The notes below the pieces were generated by a model. That model made no database searches. It had not been told where the DNA came from and saw only the letters and a program-made list of their open reading frames with translations. A stretch of DNA of 64,000 bases. Origin: an uncultured Bacteroidota bacterium (lineage in GTDB: Bacteria; Bacteroidota; Bacteroidia; Flavobacteriales; Flavobacteriaceae). This document shows, piece by piece, positions 44,175 to 53,386 of this stretch. Within the stretch, counting starts at the first letter, position 1. The number at the start of each line of letters is the position of its first letter. The DNA lies in contig CAIMMM010000144.1 of NCBI GenBank assembly GCA_903842575.1, positions 36,106-100,105 of the forward strand, written 5' to 3'. A program made the position numbers and the translations under genes.

Positions 44175-44972
44175 ATGACCTACATACAAGCTATTATACT
44201 AGCAATTGTTGAAGGATTGACCGAGTTTTTACCCGTTTCTTCCACAGGTCATCTGATTCTTGGCAGTACTTTTTATGGGATTGAAAAATTACCTTTCACT
44301 AAACTTTTTACCGTTGTAATTCAATTAGGAACGATACTTTCAGTTTTTGTTTTGTATTTCAGACGTTTTTTCCAGACGTTTGATTTTTACTTTAAGTTAT
44401 TAGTTGCTTTTATTCCTGCGGTGATTTTTGGGTTGCTTTTCAGCAAAAAGATTGATGCCTTGATGGAATATCCTTTAGTTGTTGCCATTTCACTTTTATT
44501 GGGCGGGATGATTTTATTAAAAGCTGACGATTGGTTTGCGCCAAAAGAGGAAATGGAAACTACAGAAAAAATTGGTTATATAACCGCTTTAAAAATTGGT
44601 TTGTTCCAATGCTTGGCTATGGTTCCGGGAGTTTCCCGAAGTGGTGCTAGTATTATTGGAGGAATGTCACAAAAATTATCACGGACTACGGCAGCGGAAT
44701 TCTCCTTTTTCCTAGCCGTTCCAACCATGCTTGGCGCAACGGTTAAAAAATGTTATGACTATTACAAAGACGGATTTGTATTAACACAGGATCAAATAAA
44801 TTTACTACTAATTGGCAATGTTGTTGGATTTATTGTGGCGATGTTAGCCATCAAATTATTTATTGAGTATTTATCCAAACACGGATTTAAATTATTTGGT
44901 TATTATCGCATTGCACTTGGAATTTTAGTATTGGTAATCCATTATTTCATTCATCCGTTAACCGTAATTTAA
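44175..44972 (+). CDS. uppP: Undecaprenyl-diphosphate phosphatase
   Basis: A 265-residue polytopic membrane protein of the BacA/UppP family. The motif [14 protein letters not shown] at residues 13-26 and the second motif [11 protein letters not shown] (around residue 155) supply the active-site residues. It recycles undecaprenyl diphosphate to the monophosphate carrier for cell-wall synthesis and is associated with bacitracin resistance. It starts two bases after the DUF3098 stop and overlaps the truB start by one base. Length normal. Confidence 0.96.
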   Translation: MTYIQAIILAIVEGLTEFLPVSSTGHLILGSTFYGIEKLPFTKLFTVVIQLGTILSVFVLYFRRFFQTFDFYFKLLVAFIPAVIFGLLFSKKIDALMEYPLVVAISLLLGGMILLKADDWFAPKEEMETTEKIGYITALKIGLFQCLAMVPGVSRSGASIIGGMSQKLSRTTAAEFSFFLAVPTMLGATVKKCYDYYKDGFVLTQDQINLLLIGNVVGFIVAMLAIKLFIEYLSKHGFKLFGYYRIALGILVLVIHYFIHPLTVI

Positions 44973-45673
44973 TGACTGCCGAAGAAATTTTAAAGGGTCA
45001 AATACTTTTAATTGACAAACCTTTGACCTGGAGTTCTTTTCAAGCGGTGAACAAATTAAAGTACATTTTAAAACGCAATTTCGATCTTCCAAAAAAATTT
45101 AAAATTGGGCATGCTGGAACCTTAGATCCACTAGCAACGGGACTACTTATTATTTGCACTGGAAAATTTACCAAAAGCATTGCCGAGATTCAAAGTCAAG
45201 CCAAAGAATACACGGGAACCTTTACCGTTGGCGCTACAACGCCATCCTATGATTTAGAAACCGAAATAGACGCAACTTTTCCAACAGCACATATTACAGA
45301 AGCCCTAATTTTGGAAACCACCAAACAATTTTTTGGCGAAATAGATCAAAAACCTCCCGTTTTTTCAGCCATTAAAAAAGACGGCATTCGTTTGTATGAG
45401 CATGCTCGTGCTGGTATTGAAGTGGAAATTGCTTTTCGGAAAACTACCATTCACGAATTTGAAATTACACGAATCGCTTTGCCCGAAATTGACTTTAGAG
45501 TACGCTGCAGCAAAGGAACTTACATTCGGTCACTTGCTTTCGACTTTGGCAAAGCACTACAATCTGGCGCCTATTTGTCTTCTTTAAGAAGAACAAAAAT
45601 TGGAGACTATACTGTTGATAATGCGACAGATATCGCTATTTTTGAAAAAAACTTTTCCCAACATGAAAAATAA
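44972..45673 (+). CDS. truB: tRNA pseudouridine(55) synthase
   Basis: A 233-residue pseudouridine synthase. GHAGTLDPLATGLL carries the catalytic aspartate at residue 52, and CSKGTYIRSLAFDFG is the second family signature. It modifies U55 in the T loop of tRNAs. The C-terminal PUA-type extension of longer TruB proteins is missing, as in other Bacteroidota. The start overlaps the uppP stop (TAATG), so translation is coupled. The following small gene starts before the truB stop. Confidence 0.96.
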   Translation: MTAEEILKGQILLIDKPLTWSSFQAVNKLKYILKRNFDLPKKFKIGHAGTLDPLATGLLIICTGKFTKSIAEIQSQAKEYTGTFTVGATTPSYDLETEIDATFPTAHITEALILETTKQFFGEIDQKPPVFSAIKKDGIRLYEHARAGIEVEIAFRKTTIHEFEITRIALPEIDFRVRCSKGTYIRSLAFDFGKALQSGAYLSSLRRTKIGDYTVDNATDIAIFEKNFSQHEK

Positions 45674-46214
45674 TTTACTTTTTTTTGGTTTATTTATTTT
45701 CCAAATTGGTTTTTCTCAAGAAAGCCAAAATACCGATGACAAAGCAAAACACACGTATGTGAAGTTTGATTTATCTATGCCCTTCAAAGCCAACCCAAAT
45801 GCAGGAGAGATTGACCCTTACACGGGAGAAAAAGGCTATTGGTTTGTTCCAGATGGTTTAAATGCAAGAGTTGGGTTTGGTGCGCATTATGACAAATGGA
45901 TTGGCGGCGGAATTAATACGGGTATAGATTGGAAAGATAGTGAATGCCTAGTGATAGCGCCAATATTTGGAAGTATAAGATTAAGTCCAAAAGTTGGTGA
46001 AGAAACAAGATTAACCCTTGATGTTGGATTTGGCAGATCCCTAACCCTCAGCGGAGAACATTTATCAGGATATTTTAAAAAAATAAGTTTTGGTATAGAG
46101 AATGATGAAGTTGGGCTTGGGATTTTTATTGAACTTGTTGATTACGGTTTTTCCAAAAATCTTCCTGACGATATTGGAAGTTTTACAATTGGACTTTCAT
46201 ATTTGATGTTTTAA
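45663..46214 (+). CDS. Predicted outer-membrane beta-barrel protein
   Basis: A 183-residue protein with signal peptide (MKNNLLFFGLFIFQIGFSQ). The rest has alternating strands with Gly and aromatic residues (RVGFGAHYDKWIGGGINTG, LTLDVGFGRSLTL) and ends in Phe (IGLSYLMF), as outer-membrane beta-barrels do. The family is not recognised. It starts 11 bases before the truB stop, so it is the last gene of the ftsX operon. Its final 32 bases overlap the end of the convergent thioredoxin-like gene. Confidence 0.7.
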   Translation: MKNNLLFFGLFIFQIGFSQESQNTDDKAKHTYVKFDLSMPFKANPNAGEIDPYTGEKGYWFVPDGLNARVGFGAHYDKWIGGGINTGIDWKDSECLVIAPIFGSIRLSPKVGEETRLTLDVGFGRSLTLSGEHLSGYFKKISFGIENDEVGLGIFIELVDYGFSKNLPDDIGSFTIGLSYLMF

Positions 46215-46821
46215 AAATATAATCGGATCTTACCATTGCATCTATAATTTCATTTTGTATAGACAATCCTTTATCATGCAAATACCACAACTGTAATTCA
46301 GTTTTTGCTTTTTCATCAATAATTCCGTGTTCCGCTTTATAATCCATGATTAATTGTTGTGCGCCTTGTGGTCTTGGTCCAAAATTCTCCAAAACTTCCA
46401 TCGTGTTTTTATCAATAATGATGAGTTTCGGAATTGCTTTAGCTCCATTAGTCAAATATAAATTCATCAGAGCTTCATTCTCATCTCGAAAAACAACTTT
46501 TAATTCTATTTTTTCTGAGAATTCTGCCATTTTATAAATAATAGGTAAAATTTGAGCAGCATCACCACACCAACCTTCTGCTATTACTAACCAAATATAT
46601 TCTTTTTGTAATGATTGTAATTTTTGAATATTTTCGACAGCAATCTTTATCGTTTTTTCCAATCTATTCATTCTAACCTCATTCAATTCGCTGTAATGAA
46701 GGTGGTCTGATGTTTTTTCATTCCCTGTAGACAATCCTTCTTCTAAAAGTTTTGTGACTTGCTTTCTGTAATCGGCATAAGACAAACTTTGAGACAAACT
46801 TTGATTTATAATAGTTTCCAT
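46183..46821 (-). CDS. Thioredoxin-fold protein with a single active-site cysteine
   Basis: A 212-residue cytoplasmic protein of the thioredoxin_9-like family. The redox position reads EGWCGDAAQ (near residue 86), so only one cysteine of the usual CxxC pair is present. AIPKLIIIDKNT contains the cis-proline. The N-terminal 70 residues and the C-terminal 40 are helical. Without the second cysteine it cannot form the usual disulfide; a monothiol or bacilliredoxin-like role is possible but unproven. It has its own promoter-like element and overlaps the convergent gene at the 3' end. Confidence 0.85.
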   Translation of the reverse strand: METIINQSLSQSLSYADYRKQVTKLLEEGLSTGNEKTSDHLHYSELNEVRMNRLEKTIKIAVENIQKLQSLQKEYIWLVIAEGWCGDAAQILPIIYKMAEFSEKIELKVVFRDENEALMNLYLTNGAKAIPKLIIIDKNTMEVLENFGPRPQGAQQLIMDYKAEHGIIDEKAKTELQLWYLHDKGLSIQNEIIDAMVRSDYIFKTSNMKVQL

Positions 46822-46840
46822 AGTTAAAATTTATTATTTG

Positions 46841-46848
46841 CAAAACTA
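46841..46848 (-). promoter_or_regulatory. Putative -7 element of the thioredoxin-like gene
   Basis: The minus strand reads TAGTTTTG, a TAnnTTTG match, 20 bases before the start codon. Confidence 0.4.
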
Positions 46849-46926
46849 GAACATCAAAAACTTATACTTCGTGATAAATGTCATATAACATTGTTATTTT
46901 CATCAGCAATAAAAAAAGATAATGTT

Positions 46927-46934
46927 TATATTTG
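46927..46934 (+). promoter_or_regulatory. Putative -7 element of pyrH-frr
   Basis: TATATTTG matches TAnnTTTG, 70 bases before the pyrH start. The leader between contains no obvious hairpin. Confidence 0.5.
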
Positions 46935-47004
46935 CATCACAAAAGTGAGGAACAACCAAATTGACAAAGCTTTTAAAAGTATGTCGACTTATAAAAAATA
47001 AAAA

Positions 47005-47718
47005 ATGGGGATAAAATACAAACGAATTCTTCTAAAACTAAGCGGTGAAGCTCTAATGGGAGAACGACAATATGGAATTGACCCGAAACGTCTTGCCGAA
47101 TATGCTGATGAAATTAAGGAAATTCACGATAAAGGAGTTGAAATTGCTATCGTAATTGGCGGCGGCAACATTTTTAGAGGAGTTGCAGGAGCCAGTAATG
47201 GAATGGATAGAGTGCAAGGCGATTATATGGGCATGCTTGCCACCGTCATTAATGGTTTGGCATTGCAAGGTGCCTTGGAAGAAAAAGGAATGCTGACCCG
47301 TTTACAAACCGCATTGAAAATTGAAGCCATTGCTGAGCCTTATATCAAAAGAAGAGCAGTGCGCCATTTGGAAAAAGGAAGAATTGTTATCTTCGGCGCA
47401 GGTACTGGAAACCCATATTTTACAACTGATACAGCCGCTGTTTTACGCGGCGTAGAAGTGCATGCTGATGTGATTTTAAAAGGAACACGTGTGGATGGAA
47501 TTTACGATTCCGATCCAGAAAAAAACAGTGATGCGGTAAAATTTGATTACATCTCTTTTGAAGATGTTTTGAAAAAAGGACTCAATGTAATGGACACAAC
47601 TGCATTTACCCTGAGTCAAGAAAATAAATTACCTATCTTAGTTTTCGATATGAATAAACCAGGCAACTTATTGAAAATTTGTGAAGGGAAAAATATTGGA
47701 ACCGTTGTTAATATATAG
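47005..47718 (+). CDS. pyrH: UMP kinase
   Basis: A 237-residue amino-acid-kinase fold enzyme. [10 protein letters not shown] near the start, [10 protein letters not shown], and [16 protein letters not shown] are the family motifs. It phosphorylates UMP to UDP. The length and start ([19 protein letters not shown]) are standard. It pairs with frr downstream as in most bacteria, although here a 78-base spacer filled with odd repeated units separates them. Confidence 0.97.
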   Translation: MGIKYKRILLKLSGEALMGERQYGIDPKRLAEYADEIKEIHDKGVEIAIVIGGGNIFRGVAGASNGMDRVQGDYMGMLATVINGLALQGALEEKGMLTRLQTALKIEAIAEPYIKRRAVRHLEKGRIVIFGAGTGNPYFTTDTAAVLRGVEVHADVILKGTRVDGIYDSDPEKNSDAVKFDYISFEDVLKKGLNVMDTTAFTLSQENKLPILVFDMNKPGNLLKICEGKNIGTVVNI

Positions 47719-47796
47719 TATACAGTCACAGTAGTGTGGTTCTGTAAACTGAGACTGACACGAGCGTAGCGAACTGACGAAGCAAAACATAAAAAA
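47719..47796. repeat. Repeat-like spacer between pyrH and frr
   Basis: The 78-base spacer is richer in G and C than its surroundings. It contains ACAGTCACAGTAG, GTAAACTGAGACTGACACG and GAACTGACGAAGC, in which CTGA is repeated in different settings. It has no promoter or terminator look. It resembles decayed intergenic simple repeats. Confidence 0.45.
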
Positions 47797-48357
47797 ATGG
47801 AAGAAATTGAATTTATTTTAGATAGTACCAAAGAATCCATGGTGGGTTCTATAGCACATTTAGAAAAAGAATTTTTAAATATTCGCGCTGGGAAAGCATC
47901 TCCTCAAATGCTAGGAAGTGTTTTTGTGGATTATTATGGTGCCCAAACACCGCTTTCTCAAATTGCAAATGTCAATGTTCCCGATGCTCGAACCATCACC
48001 GTTCAGCCCTATGAAAAAAGCATGCTGCATCCCATTGAAAAAGCAATCATGATTGCCAATATTGGCTTTAATCCCATGAACAATGGCGATGTAATCATTA
48101 TAAACGTACCCGCATTAACAGAAGAAAGAAGGCGAGATTTGGTAAAACAAGCCAAAGCAGAATCGGAAGATGCTAAAATTGGCATTCGAAATGCTAGGAA
48201 AGACGCCAATACCGAAATCAAAAAATTGGAAAAGGAAGGCACTTCGGAAGATCTTTGTAAAAATGCAGAAGACGAAGTTCAAAAATTGACTGATAGTTTC
48301 ATTCGAAAAATTGACGAGCATTTAGCCAATAAAGAAGCTGAAATTATGAAAGTGTAA
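47797..48357 (+). CDS. frr: Ribosome recycling factor
   Basis: A 186-residue protein with the RRF layout. The long-helix parts carry LEKEFLNIRAGKASPQ and the C-terminal RNARKDANTEIKKLEKEGTSED; the middle domain has the YYGAQTPLSQIANVNVPDARTI segment. RRF splits the post-termination ribosome together with EF-G. The length is standard. It is followed by a strong terminator, so pyrH-frr form one unit. Confidence 0.97.
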   Translation: MEEIEFILDSTKESMVGSIAHLEKEFLNIRAGKASPQMLGSVFVDYYGAQTPLSQIANVNVPDARTITVQPYEKSMLHPIEKAIMIANIGFNPMNNGDVIIINVPALTEERRRDLVKQAKAESEDAKIGIRNARKDANTEIKKLEKEGTSEDLCKNAEDEVQKLTDSFIRKIDEHLANKEAEIMKV

Positions 48358-48378
48358 CTTTCAAACGCCTATAAAAAC

Positions 48379-48413
48379 AATCCGCGACAGTATAAAATGT
48401 GGCGGATTTTTTT
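48379..48413 (+). terminator. Intrinsic terminator of pyrH-frr
   Basis: AATCCGC (48379-48385) pairs with GCGGATT (48402-48408) around a 16-base loop and runs into seven T residues. Confidence 0.8.
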
Positions 48414-48418
48414 ATTGT

Positions 48419-48426
48419 TACTTTTG
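48419..48426 (+). promoter_or_regulatory. Putative -7 element of the DUF5686 gene
   Basis: TACTTTTG matches TAnnTTTG, 25 bases before the ATG. Confidence 0.45.
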
Positions 48427-48451
48427 TAGAACAATTTTTGGACTATTTCTA

Positions 48452-50950
48452 ATGAAGCAACTTGTTGTATTCTTTTTCTTTTTTACGATTTCCCTTCAGG
48501 CGCAATTTCAAGTTAATGGGGTCGTAAAAGATGCTGCAACCAAAAAAGGACTTCCATTTGCTAACATCACAATAGAAAATGGGATTTCTACTATTTCGGA
48601 TGTGGATGGTAAATTTTATTTATCGCTTATACTTCAACCTAAGTCATTAACAATTTCCTATGTGGGATATACAAAAAAAACGATTTCACCATATGAAACC
48701 AAATCCTATTTTATGGTTTTGCTTTTGCCAAAAACCGATGAACTTAAAGAAGTTGTAATTTCCAATGAAAATCCTGCCAATGCAATTATTAAGAAAGTAA
48801 TTAAAAATAAAGACGATAATAATCCTCAAAAAAAACTCAATACTTTTCAATTCAAATCTTATAATAAACTTCTCGTTACTGCCAACCCAGATTCTATAAA
48901 CGGGCGAATTGACTCTGTCTTTGTGAGTTCCGCTTTAGGAAAAAGATTCAAAAAAATAGACTCCTCGGATTATAAATTTAAAAAGATTATCGAAAAACAA
49001 CATCTTTTTCTAACAGAGAAAGTATCGCAATTTCAATTTAGCAAACCTGTTTTAAAAGAAACCATTTTAGGAACGCGAATGGCTGGTTTCAAACAACCTA
49101 TTTATGAATTATTAGGGTTTAGTTTACAGTCTTTTTCTATTTATGACAACAAATACGAACTTTTTGAAACCAAATATTTAAGTCCCATTTCAAATCTTGC
49201 TTTAAGGGATTATCGTTACAAACTACTAGACACAACTACTCTTGATAATCGTAAAGTTTTGGTTGTTTATTTTAAAAATAAGAAGAAACAAAATAGTGCC
49301 GGTTTGGAAGGCTTGTTATATATAGATGCCGAAAAATTTGCCGTAGCGAAAGCAATCATGCGTATTAGAGGTGTTTTGGACATAAGTGGAACCCATGAAT
49401 TTGAATATGTCCAAGAAGAAAAAATTTGGTTTCCCATCCGGAAAAATTTTAAAATTACCAAAGGGAAAAGCAAAGACGCTATATCAATTTTGGGAAGAAG
49501 AATACAATTTGAAGAAGAATCTGATGAGGATGAAAATACAAGTAAAAAAGCAGCTTCCGATTTCACCTACTTGTCCTCCGAAATGCATTCATTTGACTTT
49601 CAATATAATCTTCCCTTAAAAATAAAGAAATCATCCGTAGCAATTGATGTTCGGGAAGATGCCAATACAAAACCCGAAATTTTTTGGAACCAAAACCGAA
49701 AAGACACTTTGGACATTAGAAGTCAGCGTACTTATGTTGTATTAGACAGTATTGTTACCAAAGAAAATATTGAAAATAAAATTCTCTTTGGCCGAAAAAT
49801 TGTCAATGGCTATGTGCCTCTCGGACCTGTTGATTTCGACTTGCGTTATATTTTGAGTTACAATAATTTTGAAGGGTTTCGTTTTGGAATAGGTGGCATT
49901 ACCAACGAAAAGTTTTCAAGAAAATATCGTATCGAAGGATATTCGGCCTATGGATTAAAAGACGAAACCACTAAATACAATTTAGGTTTTGCCGGACGCA
50001 TTGGTAAATTTTCCAATTCTTGGATAGGTGCTTCATATACCGATGATGTCCGGGAGATTGCGAGTACCACCTTTGCCATTGACAAACGGGTTTTTAAATT
50101 ATACGATCCACGCCCAATAAATATTAGTACTTTTTACAATTATAAAACCTGGCGCGGCTATATTGAAACCAAAATCATCCCGAAAACCGAGAGCATTTGG
50201 CAAATTACCCACAACGAAATTACACCGTTGTTTAATTATGTGTTCAATTACAAAGGCACCTTATACTCCTCTTTTGTCATGACCACCGCCATGGTTTCCC
50301 TGCAATGGAATCCCAATAGCGACTTTATGCAAACACCAAATGGGAAAGTAGAATTTGAAAAAAGGTTTCCAAAATTTACATTCCAGTTTACAAAATCATT
50401 AGGGAAAGTATGGGGAAATGATTTCGATTTTGGTAAAATAGATTTACGTGCCGAGTATGAAAAGAAATATTTAAACGGGCAGAAATCAGCGGTTTTGATG
50501 CAAGCAGGTTATGCTTTTGGCGATGTTCCTATTACACATTTATACAATACATCTCCGAATAATTTAACAAAAGACAAAATCTTGGAACGTATTACCATTG
50601 CCGGAAAAAACAGTTTTGAAACCATGTATTTCAATGAATTTTTCTCGAGCGAATTCGTATTCTTTCAGTTGAAACATGGCTTTCAGCGCGTGAAATTATT
50701 TCCAAAAGTAAAACCTTCTTTAGTGTTGGTGACTAGAATGGCTTGGGGAAACTTAAAAAACCCAGAGCAACATATTGGCATTGTCTACAAAACCTTAACC
50801 GAAGGATTCTTCGAATCGGGGATTGAACTCAATCAAATTTACAAAGGCTTTGGACTCTCAGGGTTTTACAGGTATGGCCCCAATCAGTTGAGCCGAATGG
50901 AAGATAATATTGCTATAAAGTTGAACTTTGTTTTCGATCTTGGGTTTTAA
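48452..50950 (+). CDS. Outer-membrane protein with carboxypeptidase-like domain and DUF5686 barrel
   Basis: An 832-residue protein. After a signal peptide (1-18, ending LQAQ) comes a carboxypeptidase regulatory-like domain (about 20-105: VNGVVKDAATKKGLPFANI, DVDGKFYL). The rest matches the DUF5686 family, with periplasmic parts (FQFKSYNKLLV, GLLYIDAEKFAVAKAIM) and a C-terminal beta-barrel ending in LNFVFDLGF. It sits in the outer membrane and lacks a TonB plug, so it is not a classical receptor. Function unknown. Its stop overlaps the convergent antiporter stop by four bases. Confidence 0.88.
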   Translation: MKQLVVFFFFFTISLQAQFQVNGVVKDAATKKGLPFANITIENGISTISDVDGKFYLSLILQPKSLTISYVGYTKKTISPYETKSYFMVLLLPKTDELKEVVISNENPANAIIKKVIKNKDDNNPQKKLNTFQFKSYNKLLVTANPDSINGRIDSVFVSSALGKRFKKIDSSDYKFKKIIEKQHLFLTEKVSQFQFSKPVLKETILGTRMAGFKQPIYELLGFSLQSFSIYDNKYELFETKYLSPISNLALRDYRYKLLDTTTLDNRKVLVVYFKNKKKQNSAGLEGLLYIDAEKFAVAKAIMRIRGVLDISGTHEFEYVQEEKIWFPIRKNFKITKGKSKDAISILGRRIQFEEESDEDENTSKKAASDFTYLSSEMHSFDFQYNLPLKIKKSSVAIDVREDANTKPEIFWNQNRKDTLDIRSQRTYVVLDSIVTKENIENKILFGRKIVNGYVPLGPVDFDLRYILSYNNFEGFRFGIGGITNEKFSRKYRIEGYSAYGLKDETTKYNLGFAGRIGKFSNSWIGASYTDDVREIASTTFAIDKRVFKLYDPRPINISTFYNYKTWRGYIETKIIPKTESIWQITHNEITPLFNYVFNYKGTLYSSFVMTTAMVSLQWNPNSDFMQTPNGKVEFEKRFPKFTFQFTKSLGKVWGNDFDFGKIDLRAEYEKKYLNGQKSAVLMQAGYAFGDVPITHLYNTSPNNLTKDKILERITIAGKNSFETMYFNEFFSSEFVFFQLKHGFQRVKLFPKVKPSLVLVTRMAWGNLKNPEQHIGIVYKTLTEGFFESGIELNQIYKGFGLSGFYRYGPNQLSRMEDNIAIKLNFVFDLGF

Positions 50951-53217
50951 GGTTTAATTATCAAAACCGAAGGAATATCCGAAAGCCAAGACACTTCTTC
51001 ATCAACCAATTTTTTCCAAGTTTCCAAGCTAAAAATCATCAAATCTTGTTGCAACAATAATGGTTTGCTCATTTGATCAAGATTTAAAACCCCAATGTTT
51101 TTTGGGTGTTTTTCCTCTAATGAAGCTACTGCATTTTTAATGATAAAATTGTTTTTATTTTGGCTATGATTGTCCAATATTGTAATTTGAGAATCATTGT
51201 TGTAAATTAATTTCTGAGCATAATCAATCAAAAAGACATCACCAATACTAAAAACAGAAACAAATACTTTGTCCACACTATGTAGTTCTTTGTCTATTAA
51301 AATTCCAAGTGGCGTTTTGGTTTTTGAAATAATGAGTCGGGTTCTTTCATCAAAAGGGGAGTTTTCAAACAGCCCTTCCTTTCCTGTAAATTTATCCAAT
51401 AATCTATCCGGGTTTATGATTCGGGAAGTGAAGCCAAGCACTTTTCCCAAAATAGTGCCTTGAAAAATTGATTTTCCTAGACCAACTAATACCAAATCGT
51501 ATTCTCCTTTTTGTGCCACATCAGCTATATCGGTTTCAATATCACCAGTAGCTTTAAAAATGGTTGTGATTTCTTGGTCTAATTTTTTGGATTCGTTTAA
51601 AATAGGTTTAAATCTTTCTTTTTCGTACTCTTCAATATCATAAGAATGCATTTCATCACTCATGGATAAGTGCATTGCAGTAATATTGGCATTCTCGGGT
51701 TGGTTTTTTACCAAACTATGTGCTAAACGTAAAAGCGATTTTCCTTTTTCATTATTTCCAAAAGAAATTAGAATTTTAAACTTGGAGCTCGTTTTAACTT
51801 CTAAAGGAATAATATAATCTTTCGACTTAAAAATAAAATTAATAATATCCAACAATGGACTGGTCATAAATGTAGTGACCAATGCCATGATTACCATCAT
51901 GGTAAAGATTTTTGGCGAAAGTACTCCAAGTTCATAGCCTATATTCAATACCACCAATTCCATCAATCCTCTTGTGTTCATCAAAGCGCCAATTGTCAAA
52001 CTATCACGCCAATTTTGCCCTACAAAACGTGCGGCCAAAGCACTACCTAAGAATTTTCCAACAACAGCAACCCCAATAATACAGCCCGTTACTTTCCACA
52101 AATATGGCTCGTTTATTAATCCCATTTCGGTACGCAAACCTGTAAATACAAAAAATAAAGGGAGCAATAATATCACTGAAACATCTTCAACTTTCTCAAT
52201 AATAATATTTCTAAATTTTGATAAATCAGGCATAATAGCTCCCGCCATAAACGCTCCAAAAAGCGCATGAATTCCAATTATTTCAGTTAAATAGGCAGAA
52301 ACTATTAGTGTTAATAAAAAGATAGCCACAACCGATTTTTTAATGTTGTCCTTTTTAGCATATAAATCTCCAACTCGTTTTAAAAATGGTTTTACCACAA
52401 AAAGCATCATTAAAACATAGGAAACTGCCAGCCCAATTATATAAAATGAACTCACAAAACTTCCCGCTTTAACAATTGCGATTACGGCTGCTAATAAACA
52501 CCATGCCGTGATATCATCTGCTGCGGCACAAGTAATAACTATTGTTCCTAAACGAGTTTTGTGTATGCCTCGCTCTTGAACAATTCGTGCCAAAACCGGA
52601 AAAGCGGTTATGCTCATGGCAATTCCCATAAACAAACTAAAGGATAAAAACTCCACACCAACGGGTGCAAATTGATGATAGATAAAATAAGACAGTCCAA
52701 TTCCAAGAGCAAAAGGAATTACAATGCTGGCATGACTAATAACGACGGCTTCATTGGCTTTGTTTTTTAAAACTTTCAAGTCCAATTCCATACCAATTAC
52801 AAACATGAAAAGTATTAATCCAACTTGGCTTAAAACATACAAATTCCCTAATGATTCTAATGGGAAAAGAGCCTCTTTTAATTCAGGGAAATACAATCCA
52901 AAGAGTGATGGTCCCAGCACAATTCCTGCAATAATTTCACCAATAACCGTTGGCTGACCAATCTTTCTAAAAATCCAACCAAAAACCCTAGCAACAAGTA
53001 CAATTGTAATTATTTGCGCTAATAATAGGGCTAATGGATGTTTTAAATTATAAAACAACGAAGATAAAAACTGAACCCATTGGGTATCGTCAGAAGTTGG
53101 CGAAACAATTTTTCTTCCTACTTCTAAAAATTTCCCTTGCCCAATTATCCAATACATTAACCAAGTAAAGCCCCCAGTTACTACAATATAGAATAAAGTA
53201 TTTTTTAAATTTCTCAT
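50947..53217 (-). CDS. Kef-type cation:proton antiporter with C-terminal stress-protein-like domain
   Basis: A 756-residue protein of the CPA2 family. One N-terminal membrane segment is followed by about twelve in the transport domain, with QPTVIGEIIAGIVLGPSLFG, AAADDITAWCLLAAV (the ion-binding Asp pair) and GALMNTRGLMELVVLNIG. Residues after about 480 are soluble and resemble universal stress protein or adenine-binding folds (ISFGNNEKGKSLLRLAHSLV). The frame extends nine codons upstream, but ATG at 53217 begins the membrane segment. It probably exchanges Na+ or K+ for protons. Confidence 0.9.
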   Translation of the reverse strand: MRNLKNTLFYIVVTGGFTWLMYWIIGQGKFLEVGRKIVSPTSDDTQWVQFLSSLFYNLKHPLALLLAQIITIVLVARVFGWIFRKIGQPTVIGEIIAGIVLGPSLFGLYFPELKEALFPLESLGNLYVLSQVGLILFMFVIGMELDLKVLKNKANEAVVISHASIVIPFALGIGLSYFIYHQFAPVGVEFLSFSLFMGIAMSITAFPVLARIVQERGIHKTRLGTIVITCAAADDITAWCLLAAVIAIVKAGSFVSSFYIIGLAVSYVLMMLFVVKPFLKRVGDLYAKKDNIKKSVVAIFLLTLIVSAYLTEIIGIHALFGAFMAGAIMPDLSKFRNIIIEKVEDVSVILLLPLFFVFTGLRTEMGLINEPYLWKVTGCIIGVAVVGKFLGSALAARFVGQNWRDSLTIGALMNTRGLMELVVLNIGYELGVLSPKIFTMMVIMALVTTFMTSPLLDIINFIFKSKDYIIPLEVKTSSKFKILISFGNNEKGKSLLRLAHSLVKNQPENANITAMHLSMSDEMHSYDIEEYEKERFKPILNESKKLDQEITTIFKATGDIETDIADVAQKGEYDLVLVGLGKSIFQGTILGKVLGFTSRIINPDRLLDKFTGKEGLFENSPFDERTRLIISKTKTPLGILIDKELHSVDKVFVSVFSIGDVFLIDYAQKLIYNNDSQITILDNHSQNKNNFIIKNAVASLEEKHPKNIGVLNLDQMSKPLLLQQDLMIFSLETWKKLVDEEVSWLSDIPSVLIIKP

Positions 53218-53360
53218 TAGGTTAAGCCATGCATTCGCATACAAAGATGCTAAAAAGCATCCTAATTTTTACATTTTTTTTATATTAAATTTAGAAGATT
53301 TTTTCATTAATAAATAAACAAAACTTTCCAAAATTGGACTGCTGTTTTAGTGGTTTTTAC

Positions 53361-53368
53361 TACCTTTG
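53361..53368 (+). promoter_or_regulatory. Putative -7 element of the MMPL exporter gene
   Basis: TACCTTTG matches TAnnTTTG, 18 bases before the ATG. TTG at 53334 could be the -33 element. Confidence 0.55.
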
Positions 53369-53386
53369 CAACCGTTTTAATTTACA

